Assembly: GCF_021504595.1 (NCBI RefSeq) | Contig: NZ_JACSGT010000001.1 | Coordinates: 1-64,000 of the forward strand | Source: Chryseobacterium indicum | Lineage (GTDB): Bacteria > Bacteroidota > Bacteroidia > Flavobacteriales > Weeksellaceae | DNA length: 64,000 nucleotides | Direction of reading: 5' to 3' | Shown here: positions 41,850 to 51,777 of the stretch, piece by piece | Numbering within the stretch: the first letter of the stretch is position 1 | Layout: every line of letters starts with the position of its first letter | Translations under genes and position numbers: made by a program | Notes under the pieces: generated by a model | What the model was told of the DNA's origin: nothing | Database searches by the model: none | Seen by the model: the letters and a program-made list of their open reading frames with translations, nothing else

Positions 41850-44798
41850 ATGAAGAAATTAACAGCAGGAGTACTTATACTGGTATTGTCCTCATCTCTA
41901 GCTGTATCAAATGCTCAGCAAAAGAAGAGTGATACAGTAAGAACACAGGAAATTGAAGGTGTGGTTGTAACTGCACTTGGTATTAAGAGGGACAAAAAAT
42001 CATTAGGCTATTCTACACAGCAGATCAAAGCTGATGCAATTACGGACGGAGTTAATACCGGTAACATAGCCAATCAGCTAGTCGGTAAAGCAGCAGGTTT
42101 GAATGTTTCTACAACAACGAACTTTGGAGGCTCTGCCAACATTGTGATTAGAGGTAATAAATCAATTGTATCTAATAATCAGGCACTGATTGTTATTGAT
42201 GGTGTACCGATTGATAATAGAAACAATTTTAGTGAAAGATATGATTATGGTAATAACCTTTCGGATATCAATCAGGCCGATATTGAAAGTGTCAACGTTT
42301 TGAAAGGTGCCGCAGCTTCAGCACTTTATGGTGAGCGAGCAGGAAATGGTGTTATCTTAATTACAACTAAAAAAGGACGTTCAAGAAACGGAAGAGTTGG
42401 TATTACACTTTCTTCTGAAATTCAGGTAGGTTCAATCGATAAAAATACCTTTGCAAAATATCAGGATAAATATGGAGCTGGATATGGTCAGTATTTTGAT
42501 CAGGATGCTGCAGGTAATCTATACGCTCCTTTTTACGATGATGCTTCTCTAGGAAATGCATTTAATCCGAATTTAATGGTTTATCAGTGGGATTCTTATG
42601 ATCCTAATTCTCCTAATTTTGGAAAAGCGTATGCTTGGCAGGCTGCAAAACATACCCCCGCAGATTTTTTTGAAACAGCTACCAATTATGTAAATACAGT
42701 AAGTTTGGAATCTGGTAATAATGATTCAAATATTTTGGTGAATTATACCAATTTCCTTTCAAATGGGGTACTTCCAAATTCTGAGCAGAAGAAAAATACC
42801 ATTTCAGCAAAGTTTAATCATAAATTTAATGGTAAATTTGACATTACAACTTACGCCTCCCTTACATTACAGGATACCAAAGGAAGAAACTCTACTGGGT
42901 ATGGAGACAATATCATCACAGGATTCAGACAATGGTGGCAGAATAACGTAGACATTTACTCTCTAAGAGACGCTTATTCTAACTCAGGAGGGCAAAATGT
43001 TACCTGGAACAGAGTAAGTGCTGATGACGGAAGTCCGAAATACTGGAATAATCCGTACTTTGACAGATATCAGAATTATCAGACCGATAAAAGAAATCGA
43101 TTTTTTGGATATTTGATGTTGAACTATAAAGTGACTCCTGATTTAACCATCACAGGAAGAATGTCATCAGATACCTACGATCAGAAGAATGAAACAAGAA
43201 AGCAATTGGGAAGTATGCCTGAATCTTTCGGGTTGTCTGGCAAATCTGTTTCGTCAGGTTATGAACTTGAAAATATTCGTTCTTCAGAGATTAACTTTGA
43301 TGTTTACGGTGCTTACAATAAAAAGTTTGATGATTTAAGTGTAACAGGTTTATTGGGAACAAGTTACAGAAGAAATTATATTGAAGCAGTGAAAAACTCT
43401 ACAGAAGGAGGACTAATTTTACCAAATGTTTGGGCACTGAACAATACTGCAGAAGCTCCGTTACCTGCACAGGAAGATTTGGCTAAGAATGTAACAATGG
43501 GAGCTTACGCACAAGCTTCATTAGGTTATAAAGATACTTATTTCGTAGAAGGCTCTTATCGTGTGGATAAGTCATCAAACTTAGCTCAGAACAGTAATGT
43601 ATATGGTTATCCGTCAGTATCTGCATCGGTAATTCTATCCAATCTCATTGATCAGGATTGGCTGTCATTCTTGAAGCTTAGAGGAAATTATGCTAAAGTA
43701 GGTAAGTCTACAGACAATTACAGATTGTTCGACCAATATACCATCTTAGGTATTTTCGGTAAAATTCCAATGGTAAGTGCAAATACAGTAAAAAATAATC
43801 CCAATCTAAAGCCTGAATCGTCAAATGAATATGAATTCGGTCTGGAAGGTAGCTTCCTGAAAAACAGAATAGGTTTTGACGTAGCTTATTATGACACCCG
43901 TACAATTAACCAGATTGTTAGAGCGGATGTTTCCAACTCGACAGGTTATGCCTCTCAGTGGCTGAATGCTGGCGAAATCCAAAATAAAGGTGTAGAAGTT
44001 TCTTTAAATTTAACTCCTTTTAAATCTAAAAATTTCTCTTGGGACATAAATTTAAACTGGTCTAAAAACAAAAGCAGTGTACTTAAGTTAACCGAGGGAT
44101 TAGACAATTTATTATTGCAAAGTGTGCAGGGAGAGGTTTCCTATAATGCATTTGTAGGACAGCCATTTGGAATTATTAAGGGAACGGATTATGTATATTT
44201 GAATGGTCAGCCAGTTGTAGAAAACGGAGTTTACGCCAGATCCGAAGATCAGGTTATTGGAAATATTAACCCGGATTGGATTGGCGGTATCAGAAATACA
44301 ATCAATTATAAAGGAGTGAGTTTAAGCTTCCTGATTGATGGACAAAAAGGAGGGGATATTTTCTCAACCGACTTATATTATGGGTTAGGAACAGGGATTT
44401 ATCCGGAAACCGCTTTCCCAGACAGAAACAACGTTATTTTAGCAGGGGTAAATCCTGACGGAACTCCTAATACGACTCCGATTCCTTTAGCAGATACTGG
44501 AGAATTGATGGGAGGAATTTCTGTAATGCCGGCAAAAGCATTCGTCTATGATGCTTCTTTCATTAAATTAAGAGAAGCTTCTTTAACTTTCAATTTACCG
44601 AAAGACTGGTACAGCGGAACATTTATCAATGACATGAAATTCTCTATCATCGGAAGAAATCTTTGGATCATTCACAAGAATTTACCATATGCAGATCCTG
44701 AATCAGGATTGAGAGCAGGTTTACTTTCAAGAGGCTATTCAGTAGGAGCAATGCCCACTGTAAGAACTTTCGGATTTAATTTTACAGCTAAATTTTAA
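41850..44798 (+). CDS. SusC/RagA-type TonB-dependent outer-membrane transporter, module 2
   Basis: A 982-residue transporter. After the signal peptide it has the same short layout as module 1: a TonB box (TQEIEGVVVTALGIKRDKKSLGYSTQ), then plug motifs IRGNKSIVSNNQALIVIDGV and AASALYGERAGNGVILITTKKG, then barrel, terminal AKF. The carboxypeptidase-like extension is again absent. The N-terminus is similar to module 1 (MKKLT start, Ala-Gln cleavage, KKSDT), but the barrels differ strongly. It is followed nine bases later by its SusD partner. The substrate is unknown. Confidence 0.93.
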   Translation: MKKLTAGVLILVLSSSLAVSNAQQKKSDTVRTQEIEGVVVTALGIKRDKKSLGYSTQQIKADAITDGVNTGNIANQLVGKAAGLNVSTTTNFGGSANIVIRGNKSIVSNNQALIVIDGVPIDNRNNFSERYDYGNNLSDINQADIESVNVLKGAAASALYGERAGNGVILITTKKGRSRNGRVGITLSSEIQVGSIDKNTFAKYQDKYGAGYGQYFDQDAAGNLYAPFYDDASLGNAFNPNLMVYQWDSYDPNSPNFGKAYAWQAAKHTPADFFETATNYVNTVSLESGNNDSNILVNYTNFLSNGVLPNSEQKKNTISAKFNHKFNGKFDITTYASLTLQDTKGRNSTGYGDNIITGFRQWWQNNVDIYSLRDAYSNSGGQNVTWNRVSADDGSPKYWNNPYFDRYQNYQTDKRNRFFGYLMLNYKVTPDLTITGRMSSDTYDQKNETRKQLGSMPESFGLSGKSVSSGYELENIRSSEINFDVYGAYNKKFDDLSVTGLLGTSYRRNYIEAVKNSTEGGLILPNVWALNNTAEAPLPAQEDLAKNVTMGAYAQASLGYKDTYFVEGSYRVDKSSNLAQNSNVYGYPSVSASVILSNLIDQDWLSFLKLRGNYAKVGKSTDNYRLFDQYTILGIFGKIPMVSANTVKNNPNLKPESSNEYEFGLEGSFLKNRIGFDVAYYDTRTINQIVRADVSNSTGYASQWLNAGEIQNKGVEVSLNLTPFKSKNFSWDINLNWSKNKSSVLKLTEGLDNLLLQSVQGEVSYNAFVGQPFGIIKGTDYVYLNGQPVVENGVYARSEDQVIGNINPDWIGGIRNTINYKGVSLSFLIDGQKGGDIFSTDLYYGLGTGIYPETAFPDRNNVILAGVNPDGTPNTTPIPLADTGELMGGISVMPAKAFVYDASFIKLREASLTFNLPKDWYSGTFINDMKFSIIGRNLWIIHKNLPYADPESGLRAGLLSRGYSVGAMPTVRTFGFNFTAKF

Positions 44799-44807
44799 AA
44801 AAAATTC

Positions 44808-46232
44808 ATGAAAAAAATATTTTTAATTATAGGAAGCGCTTTGTTGATGTTAACATCTTGTGAAGACATAGAATCTCTGAACGTCGATCCAAAAGCACCC
44901 GTTGACAATCCGCCAAGCGGATATCTTTTCTCATCAGGCGTAGTTACAGGACTAAACCAGATGAACACTTTGAATGTTAACAGAAGTATATTCAGACATT
45001 TAACACAACAGCTTGCCGATGTTACATACAGAGAAGGAACAAGATATTCTTTCAGAAGGAGAGATGTTGCAGATGCACATTGGAATCAGATATTTTATGC
45101 TTTGAATTCTCTTAATAAATCTAAAGAAATTGTTGCTAAAGAAACTTTGGATGCTAAAGTAAAAGCAAACAGACTGGCGATGATTGATGCGATGCAGGTT
45201 TATTTCTTTCAGATTTTGGTAGACAGTTATGGGAATGTTCCTTATTCTCAGGCTTTACAGATTGAGCAGTTTCTCTCTCCGAAATATGACGACGGAAAAA
45301 CAATTTATCAGGATCTGATTAAAAGAATTAATACAGACATCAGCGCATTAGATAATAGTGCTGCAGGATTTGGTTCGGATGATGTAGTGTACGGAGGAGA
45401 TTTGGTTAAATGGAGAAAGTTTATGAATTCCCTTAAGTTGAAACTGGGAATGAATTTAGCGGATGTAGATGCATCACTTGCAAAAAGTACAGTAGAATCT
45501 GCTTACAGTGCAGGAGTTTTTTCTTCTAATACAGATAGTGCAATCATTCAGTATCAGTCAACAGGATTGTTTACCTCACCTTTGTATGAAGATCTTGTGC
45601 TTTCCGGAAGGGTAGATTTCTGTGCAACAAATCTTATCATCAACTATCTGAAGACCAATAATGACCCAAGGATTTCTAAATATTTTACAACTGCTTTAAG
45701 CGGTCCGAATGCCGGACAGTACGTTGGAGGAACTTTTGGACTTAATCCTTCTGCGGCTCAGACTTTATCTTTAATTAATCCATCAATATCTGTTGCGAAC
45801 GGATTGGGATATTTAACAGATTATGTAGAAATAGAATTTTTATTGGCTGAAGCTGCAGCAAGAGGATATTCTGTAGGTTCAATAGCAACTCATTTCAATG
45901 CCGGAATAGGAGCGTCTATGGACCACTGGAAAGTTAGCGCTACAGATAAAGCAGCATACTTAGCCACACACAATTATGCAGTACAGTCGGCGACAGGTAA
46001 TCCTTGGAAAAAAATTATCGGTGACGAAGCGTGGATCGCTATGTACAACAGAGGATTTGAAGCGTGGACGTTCAACAGAAGGTTAGACAACAGAACGTAT
46101 TCGCCAACTCCGCCTGTAAGAGTTTTATATCCAATCAAAGAATATTCAATCAACAGTTCAAATGTAGCCGCTGCATCTATAGCAATTGGTGGAGACGAGC
46201 AGACGACCAAAATATTTTGGGATGTAAATTAA
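44808..46232 (+). CDS. SusD/RagB-type nutrient-binding lipoprotein, module 2
   Basis: A 474-residue lipoprotein (lipobox LMLTSCEDIE). LNVDPKAPVDNPPSGYLFSSG, QVYFFQILVDSYGNVPYSQAL and YDDGKTIYQDLIKRI are SusD_2-branch features. It partners the SusC gene upstream in one operon. A UUCG hairpin terminates the transcript. The ligand is unknown. Confidence 0.9.
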   Translation: MKKIFLIIGSALLMLTSCEDIESLNVDPKAPVDNPPSGYLFSSGVVTGLNQMNTLNVNRSIFRHLTQQLADVTYREGTRYSFRRRDVADAHWNQIFYALNSLNKSKEIVAKETLDAKVKANRLAMIDAMQVYFFQILVDSYGNVPYSQALQIEQFLSPKYDDGKTIYQDLIKRINTDISALDNSAAGFGSDDVVYGGDLVKWRKFMNSLKLKLGMNLADVDASLAKSTVESAYSAGVFSSNTDSAIIQYQSTGLFTSPLYEDLVLSGRVDFCATNLIINYLKTNNDPRISKYFTTALSGPNAGQYVGGTFGLNPSAAQTLSLINPSISVANGLGYLTDYVEIEFLLAEAAARGYSVGSIATHFNAGIGASMDHWKVSATDKAAYLATHNYAVQSATGNPWKKIIGDEAWIAMYNRGFEAWTFNRRLDNRTYSPTPPVRVLYPIKEYSINSSNVAAASIAIGGDEQTTKIFWDVN

Positions 46233-46263
46233 TATTCAAAATAGTTAATCATTCATATTTATT

Positions 46264-46284
46264 CCGCCTTCGGGCGGTTTTTTT
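46264..46284 (+). terminator. Terminator after SusCD module 2
   Basis: CCGCC-TTCG-GGCGG followed by a seven-T run; the same hairpin as after module 1. Confidence 0.88.
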
Positions 46285-46291
46285 ATTTCCG

Positions 46292-46299
46292 TATATTTG
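46292..46299 (+). promoter_or_regulatory. -7 box of argS
   Basis: TATATTTG fits the TAnnTTTG consensus, 42 bases before the argS ATG. No clear upstream TTG is present because the terminator occupies that space. Confidence 0.4.
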
Positions 46300-46341
46300 C
46301 AGAGCAGAAAAAAGACTCATTCGTTTTTTAAATAACAGACA

Positions 46342-48456
46342 ATGAATATTAAAAATATAATAGAAGAAAAACTTTCGGAAGTTATTTTAAATGTTTTTCA
46401 ACTGAAAGACATTACTCTGGAAGTTCAGGAAAATAAAACAGAATTTGAAGGAGATTTCACGATTGTAACGTTTCCTTTGGTTAAGCAGCTTAAGAAAAAG
46501 CCCGAACTTATCGGGGTAGAATTAGGAGAAGCTTTAACAGAACAGACTGATTTACTGGAAAGTTTTAACGTGGTAAAAGGGTTCCTGAATATTAAAATCA
46601 GAAATCAGTTTTTTGTAGACAATTTTACATCTGCTTATAATGATTTCGATACTGTAGCAAGTAAAAATGCTACGGTAATGGTAGAATATTCTTCTCCCAA
46701 TACCAATAAGCCCCTTCACTTAGGACACGTAAGAAATAATTTATTAGGTTTTTCCGTTGCTCAGATCTTGAAAGAAGCGGGATATGATGTCATTAAAACG
46801 CAGATCATTAACGACAGAGGAATTCATATCTGTAAATCTATGCTTGCTTGGGAAAAGTTCGGGAAAAATGAAACTCCTGAATCTACCAATACAAAAGGAG
46901 ATCATTTCGTAGGAAAATATTATGTAGAGTTTGATAAGGAATTGAAAAATCAGACCAATATTATCTTCAATGATTTCAGAATAAATAAATTTGATCAGTT
47001 TGACACTCCTAAAAAAGAGGAAGTTAAAGCATTAAACGAAAAAATAAATACTCTTGAAGCTAAGAGAAAAGAATTGCTTCAGACAGTTGATCTCTCTGAA
47101 CTTTCTGCATTGCATGAAGAGTTCGAAAAACAGTTTGAAGAAGCTTTAAATAATGATTCTTTGATTTCTGCTGTTCCTAAAAAGGTGGAAGAAATCATTT
47201 CCAAAAAGAATAAGGAAGAAAATATTTCTGACGAAAAAGAGCTGGAAACCATTAAATCTCAGACCAAAGTTTTTCAGAATATTTTTAAGGAAGTATTGGA
47301 AGTTGAAGGCAAACTTGAAGCTGAAAAGTCCAACCTGAAAGAGATCTGTAAACCGGTAACCGAAATCATGAAAGAAGCGCAACAAATGCTTCTGGATTGG
47401 GAAAACGGTGACGAAAAAGTAAGAAACCTCTGGAACGAGATGAACTCTTGGGTTTACAAAGGATTCAACGAAACATACAACAGATTGGGAGTGGATTTCG
47501 ATCAGGTTCAGTATGAAAGCAATACCTATATTTTAGGAAAAGATTTGATTCAGGAAGGTTTGGATAAAGAAGTGCTGTATCAGAAAGAAGATGGTTCGGT
47601 ATGGTGCGATCTTACCGACGAAGGTCTGGATCAGAAATTACTGCTTCGTTCAGATGGAACTTCCGTGTATATGACTCAGGATTTGGGAACTGCGGTAGAG
47701 CGTTTCAAGCAGAATGATATTCAGAAACTGATTTACACCGTTGGAAACGAGCAGGATTATCATTTTCAGGTTTTATTTAAAATTTTAGGAAAATTAGGAT
47801 ATTCATGGGCAGATCAGCTGTATCATTTATCTTACGGGATGGTGGAACTTCCGAACGGAAAAATGAAATCCCGTGAAGGAACCGTAGTAGATGCAGATGA
47901 TTTAATGCAGGAAATGTACAAGGAAGCTAAAGCAATTACCACTGAACTAGGAAAACTGGAAGGTCTTACCGACGAGGAGAAAGAAGCTTCTTACGAAATT
48001 ATCGGGCAGGCTGCGTTAAAATATTTCATGCTGAAAGTAGATCCTAAGAAAAAAATGCTGTTCAATCCGGATGAAAGTGTAGAATTTGCAGGGAATACAG
48101 GACCTTTCGTTTTATATACTTATGCACGTATACAATCCGTTTTGTCTAAAGCTCATTTTGAATTTAAAGCAACTTCAGATCTGGTTTTGAATGAATATGA
48201 AAAGGAACTGATTATGCTTTTAGCAAACTACAAAGGCACGGTAGAGAAAGCTGCCGAATTATTAAGTCCGGCGTTCATTGCCAATTATGTGTATGATTTG
48301 GTTAAATCTTATAATTCATTCTATCAGAGCAATCCGATTATCAGTCAGGAAGACGAAAATCTGAAACAGTTCCGATTGAATTTATCAGATCTTACGGCAA
48401 AAACCATAAAAAAATCATTAGGTTTACTCGGAATAAAAACCGTAAACAGAATGTAA
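46342..48456 (+). CDS. argS: Arginyl-tRNA synthetase with a long coiled-coil insertion
   Basis: A 704-residue class I synthetase charging tRNA-Arg. The N-terminal tRNA-binding domain is followed by the HIGH-like motif H126-LGH in KPLHLGHVRNN, the catalytic domain with MNSWVYKGFNETYNRLGVDFD and KMKSREGTVV, and a C-terminal DALR domain ending TVNRM. Residues about 222-345 form a strongly charged, coiled-coil-like insertion (EVKALNEKINTLEAKRKELL and onward) before MLLDWENGD. Typical ArgS proteins have 550-600 residues, so about 100 are extra. The essential motifs are intact. Confidence 0.95.
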   Translation: MNIKNIIEEKLSEVILNVFQLKDITLEVQENKTEFEGDFTIVTFPLVKQLKKKPELIGVELGEALTEQTDLLESFNVVKGFLNIKIRNQFFVDNFTSAYNDFDTVASKNATVMVEYSSPNTNKPLHLGHVRNNLLGFSVAQILKEAGYDVIKTQIINDRGIHICKSMLAWEKFGKNETPESTNTKGDHFVGKYYVEFDKELKNQTNIIFNDFRINKFDQFDTPKKEEVKALNEKINTLEAKRKELLQTVDLSELSALHEEFEKQFEEALNNDSLISAVPKKVEEIISKKNKEENISDEKELETIKSQTKVFQNIFKEVLEVEGKLEAEKSNLKEICKPVTEIMKEAQQMLLDWENGDEKVRNLWNEMNSWVYKGFNETYNRLGVDFDQVQYESNTYILGKDLIQEGLDKEVLYQKEDGSVWCDLTDEGLDQKLLLRSDGTSVYMTQDLGTAVERFKQNDIQKLIYTVGNEQDYHFQVLFKILGKLGYSWADQLYHLSYGMVELPNGKMKSREGTVVDADDLMQEMYKEAKAITTELGKLEGLTDEEKEASYEIIGQAALKYFMLKVDPKKKMLFNPDESVEFAGNTGPFVLYTYARIQSVLSKAHFEFKATSDLVLNEYEKELIMLLANYKGTVEKAAELLSPAFIANYVYDLVKSYNSFYQSNPIISQEDENLKQFRLNLSDLTAKTIKKSLGLLGIKTVNRM

Positions 48457-48461
48457 AAATA

Positions 48462-48490
48462 AAACCTTCAGAACGCTCTGGAGGTTTTTT
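48462..48490. terminator. Bidirectional terminator between argS and the YihY gene
   Basis: AAACCT-T-CAGA ACGC TCTG-G-AGGTTT plus T tract, between convergent genes. Confidence 0.75.
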
Positions 48491-48501
48491 ATTTTATCAT
48501 T

Positions 48502-49437
48502 TTAAGCTTTTTCAGCATTCATTTTCTCTTTTAGACTGTCTTCATATAATTTGGCATCACTCCATTTTGCGTGTTTAGAGGGTAAAATCGTATATCCTTT
48601 TTTATAGGCGTAAACTTTCGTGTATTCCGCGCCAAAGAAAATCAGCATACAGGAATAATTAATCCACATCATGATCAGAATCACGGTTCCTGCAGCTCCG
48701 AAAGCGGAAGTAGGTTTAGTGGTTCCGAAATAAAGACTTAGTAAAAATTTACCCAGAGTAAATAATATCGCGGTAAGAAAAGCTCCGTTCCACACCGGTT
48801 TCCAACGCATTCTTACATCAGGAAGAATTTTAAACATCAATGCAAAAAGCAACATGACAATGGCAAAACCGATTCCGAAATTCACAAGCTGAACAATCAG
48901 ATAGGTTTCCAGACCAAAATAATTCGTAATCCAGTTATTCAGAATACTGATCATTGAAGAAAGTACCATCGTGATCATCAGTAAAAAGCCGATAATCAGG
49001 ATCATTCCTAAAGAGTTGGCTCTGTCCAGTAAAAATTTAACGAATGCTTTTTTAGGTGTTGCCTGAACATCCCACAAATTATTAAGCGAATGCTGAAGCT
49101 GAAAGAACAGGGTAGTGGAACCGAAAACCAACGAACCGACTCCCACAGCTTTCATAAAAATATTTTCTCGGTCAATTAAAGCTCCCGCAATCATATCCTG
49201 AATGCTTTTCGCAACATCCTGTCCCATGATTCCGCTGATCTGATTGGTAATTTCTCCGCGAATAGCCTCCTCACCAAAAAAATATCCTGCAATCCAGATG
49301 ATGATAATTAAAAGCCCGGGAATTGAAAAAATAGCGTAATAGGCAAGACTTGCGGCATCACTTGAAGCCGAAGAATTATTCCATTGTCTGAATGATTCTT
49401 TTAATGTTTCCCAGAAAAATTTTAATTGTTCGATCAT
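48502..49437 (-). CDS. YihY/BrkB-family inner-membrane protein
   Basis: A 311-residue protein with six membrane helices. AASLAYYAIFSIPGLLIIIIWI opens the family domain, and the later FGAAGTVILIMMWINYSCMLIFFGAEYTKVYA is the conserved C-terminal signature. Members were once called ribonuclease BN; that assignment is wrong, and function is unknown. It follows tamL by 12 bases and may be co-transcribed with tamB-tamL. Confidence 0.88.
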   Translation of the reverse strand: MIEQLKFFWETLKESFRQWNNSSASSDAASLAYYAIFSIPGLLIIIIWIAGYFFGEEAIRGEITNQISGIMGQDVAKSIQDMIAGALIDRENIFMKAVGVGSLVFGSTTLFFQLQHSLNNLWDVQATPKKAFVKFLLDRANSLGMILIIGFLLMITMVLSSMISILNNWITNYFGLETYLIVQLVNFGIGFAIVMLLFALMFKILPDVRMRWKPVWNGAFLTAILFTLGKFLLSLYFGTTKPTSAFGAAGTVILIMMWINYSCMLIFFGAEYTKVYAYKKGYTILPSKHAKWSDAKLYEDSLKEKMNAEKA

Positions 49438-49449
49438 TGATGGTTTGGT

Positions 49450-51777
49450 TTAGAAAGGATATCCGATGGCGATATTCAGAATAAGATTATCTTTTCTCCA
49501 GCTCGAATCTCCGAAATTAATTTTATCAAATGTCCATCTTTCACCCCTTTCATAATAAGGAACGCGCAATGGCATGGCTAGATCCAGTCTCAGGATCAGG
49601 ATAGAGAAATCAAGTCTCAGACCAAAACCTGCGCCTACAGCTATTTCGCTTAAAAATTCTTTAGAAAATTTAGCTCCCGGTCTTTGAGGATCATCATTAA
49701 TCAGCCATACATTTCCGGCATCGGCAAACAAGGCAACATTTAAAAATTTATAAAGATTAGCTCTGTATTCCGCATTCAGTTCCAGTTTTACATCTCCAGA
49801 CTGATCAAAATAATAGCCGGGTTTAATGGTTCTCGGATCAAAACTTCCCGGTCCTAAAGTTCTTGCACGGAAGGCTCTCACACTGTTGCTTCCTCCGGAG
49901 AAAAACTGTCTGGAAAAAGGAATATACTCCGAATTTCCGTAAGGATAGGCAACTCCCGCAATAGCTCTTGTCGCCAGAGAAGTTTTTTCATTGAATTTAT
50001 GATAGAACCTGAAATCATTTTCGATTTTCGCAAACTGACTGAACGGAACGCCGAAAATTTTTCTTTCTTTATCTTTTTCAACATTCGCTCCTGTAATCAA
50101 ACCGGTTAAATTTCCTGCAAGATCCAAAGTTCCTTTATAATAAAAGGTATTCGGCTTCTGGAGCATCGTGTTGGTATACGTATAGGAATAAATCGGTCCG
50201 AATATCAACTGAGGTTTTACAACTCTGGCTAAAGCATCGTTATTCCTTGAAATTGAATCGTAAAGAGGAGTAATATTTGCCGGAGAAACATAGGTGATGT
50301 CAAAAATCTTCAGATCATGCTCTTTTCTTGCATTTTCTTTCCAGTTGTACCCGAAAGATCCCGTAAAAGTATTCAGGGAATAATATTCTGTTCTGTTCTG
50401 GAATTCGTAGCCAACCGAAATATTGGTTCTCGGAACAAATGCGCTCGAAGAATTAAACCTGAAAGGCGCAACAATCCTCGGAATTGAAAGTTGCGCATTG
50501 GCTCCCGTTCTGAAAATATTTTTCGCGTTTTCCGGACCTCCGATCTGGAAATCAAAAGCACCGTAAACAGAAGCTTTAAACTGTTCGGCGCCGCGGAAAA
50601 AATTACGGTGGGTCCAGTTAAGATTCACTTCACTTCCGGCGTAGTTTGCAGAATTGGTTCTTCCCAAAGCTTCCAGACGAAGCGACTGAAGCTCTCTCGG
50701 AGTCAGAAGATAATACGTGTCAAATTTATGTTGTAAAGAATCGGAAACAATAAATTCATTTTTCACAAATTTGAAGACACCAAGACTGATGAGTCTGTTC
50801 AGCGTAAGATTATGATTCGTTCTGTTGTACAGATCTCCTTTTTTAAAATATAATGCCCTGTCGAAAATTTTTGGTTTAAATTTATTCTGAGGATCAATAA
50901 CATAAATGTCGCCGTGTTCATATTTTTGAAGCGAATCTGTGTTCATCGGGATTGAATATTTTCCCTGTTTTACATCCTGAATACTGTAATTCGGGAAAAC
51001 AATTACTTTATCAATGCTGAATTGTTGCGTAGACAGATCCGGAGTATTATCCTTCAGCTTCACATTCAGTTCCACCTTGTGATTTTTGCTTACCGTACTG
51101 TCTGCCTGAACAATAAGATTATCGGGATGGAAATAATAGAATCCTTTTTCTTTCAGACGGTTATCTATTCTTTCTCTTTCAGCTTTTATCACATCCAGAT
51201 CAAAAGGATTACCCTGCTTCAAAAGCGTGTTGTCTTTCAAATTCTGGATTTCCTGATTTACCAGTGAAGAATCTTTCTGGAATTTTACATTGCTGATCAG
51301 ATATCTTGCTCCCGGTTTCAAAGTATAAATTACTTTGGCTTTTTTGTTTTTGGAAACCGTGTCATACGTAGCTCTTGCATTGAAATATCCTTTGTTTTCA
51401 GAATAATTAACAATGATGTCTTTATTGAATTCGCGGTCTACATCTCCCAGCAAAACAGGTTTTTCTCCCACTTTATATTTCAGCCAGTAATTGAAACCTT
51501 TTTCTTTTTTCGGTTCTTTGGCAATATTATAAAAATACAGTTTAGGTCTTAATCCTAAAAATGAAGAATTCGGTTTAGGAGTCAGCTTATCCTGAAGCGC
51601 GCTTTGAAGATCTTTCTTTTCCTTTTTCGGCAAAGTGTCGTTTTCAATCTTCACTTCTGCACCCGTGTAAAGCATCTGTCCTTTCTTCAGAAATCTTGTA
51701 TTGCTGCAGGAAAGTGTTGCGGAAGCCATTCCGCAGGTGATTAAAAATTTAAAATAGGTCTGATAACTTTTTTTCAT
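49450..51777 (-). CDS. tamL: TamL: lipoprotein form of TamA (BamA/Omp85 family)
   Basis: A 775-residue outer-membrane protein. The lipobox ATLSCSNT makes it a lipoprotein, the known Bacteroidota variant called TamL. Three POTRA-like domains follow (about residues 35-330), then a 16-strand Omp85 barrel with the family motifs QFFSGGSNSVRAFRARTLGPGSF and LFADAGNVW. It works with TamB in moving proteins or lipids to the outer membrane. It directly follows tamB with no gap. Confidence 0.9.
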   Translation of the reverse strand: MKKSYQTYFKFLITCGMASATLSCSNTRFLKKGQMLYTGAEVKIENDTLPKKEKKDLQSALQDKLTPKPNSSFLGLRPKLYFYNIAKEPKKEKGFNYWLKYKVGEKPVLLGDVDREFNKDIIVNYSENKGYFNARATYDTVSKNKKAKVIYTLKPGARYLISNVKFQKDSSLVNQEIQNLKDNTLLKQGNPFDLDVIKAERERIDNRLKEKGFYYFHPDNLIVQADSTVSKNHKVELNVKLKDNTPDLSTQQFSIDKVIVFPNYSIQDVKQGKYSIPMNTDSLQKYEHGDIYVIDPQNKFKPKIFDRALYFKKGDLYNRTNHNLTLNRLISLGVFKFVKNEFIVSDSLQHKFDTYYLLTPRELQSLRLEALGRTNSANYAGSEVNLNWTHRNFFRGAEQFKASVYGAFDFQIGGPENAKNIFRTGANAQLSIPRIVAPFRFNSSSAFVPRTNISVGYEFQNRTEYYSLNTFTGSFGYNWKENARKEHDLKIFDITYVSPANITPLYDSISRNNDALARVVKPQLIFGPIYSYTYTNTMLQKPNTFYYKGTLDLAGNLTGLITGANVEKDKERKIFGVPFSQFAKIENDFRFYHKFNEKTSLATRAIAGVAYPYGNSEYIPFSRQFFSGGSNSVRAFRARTLGPGSFDPRTIKPGYYFDQSGDVKLELNAEYRANLYKFLNVALFADAGNVWLINDDPQRPGAKFSKEFLSEIAVGAGFGLRLDFSILILRLDLAMPLRVPYYERGERWTFDKINFGDSSWRKDNLILNIAIGYPF

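Noticed and set aside
36836..46232. Polysaccharide utilisation locus
   Set aside because: No glycoside hydrolase, lyase, sulfatase or dedicated sensor lies beside the SusCD pairs.
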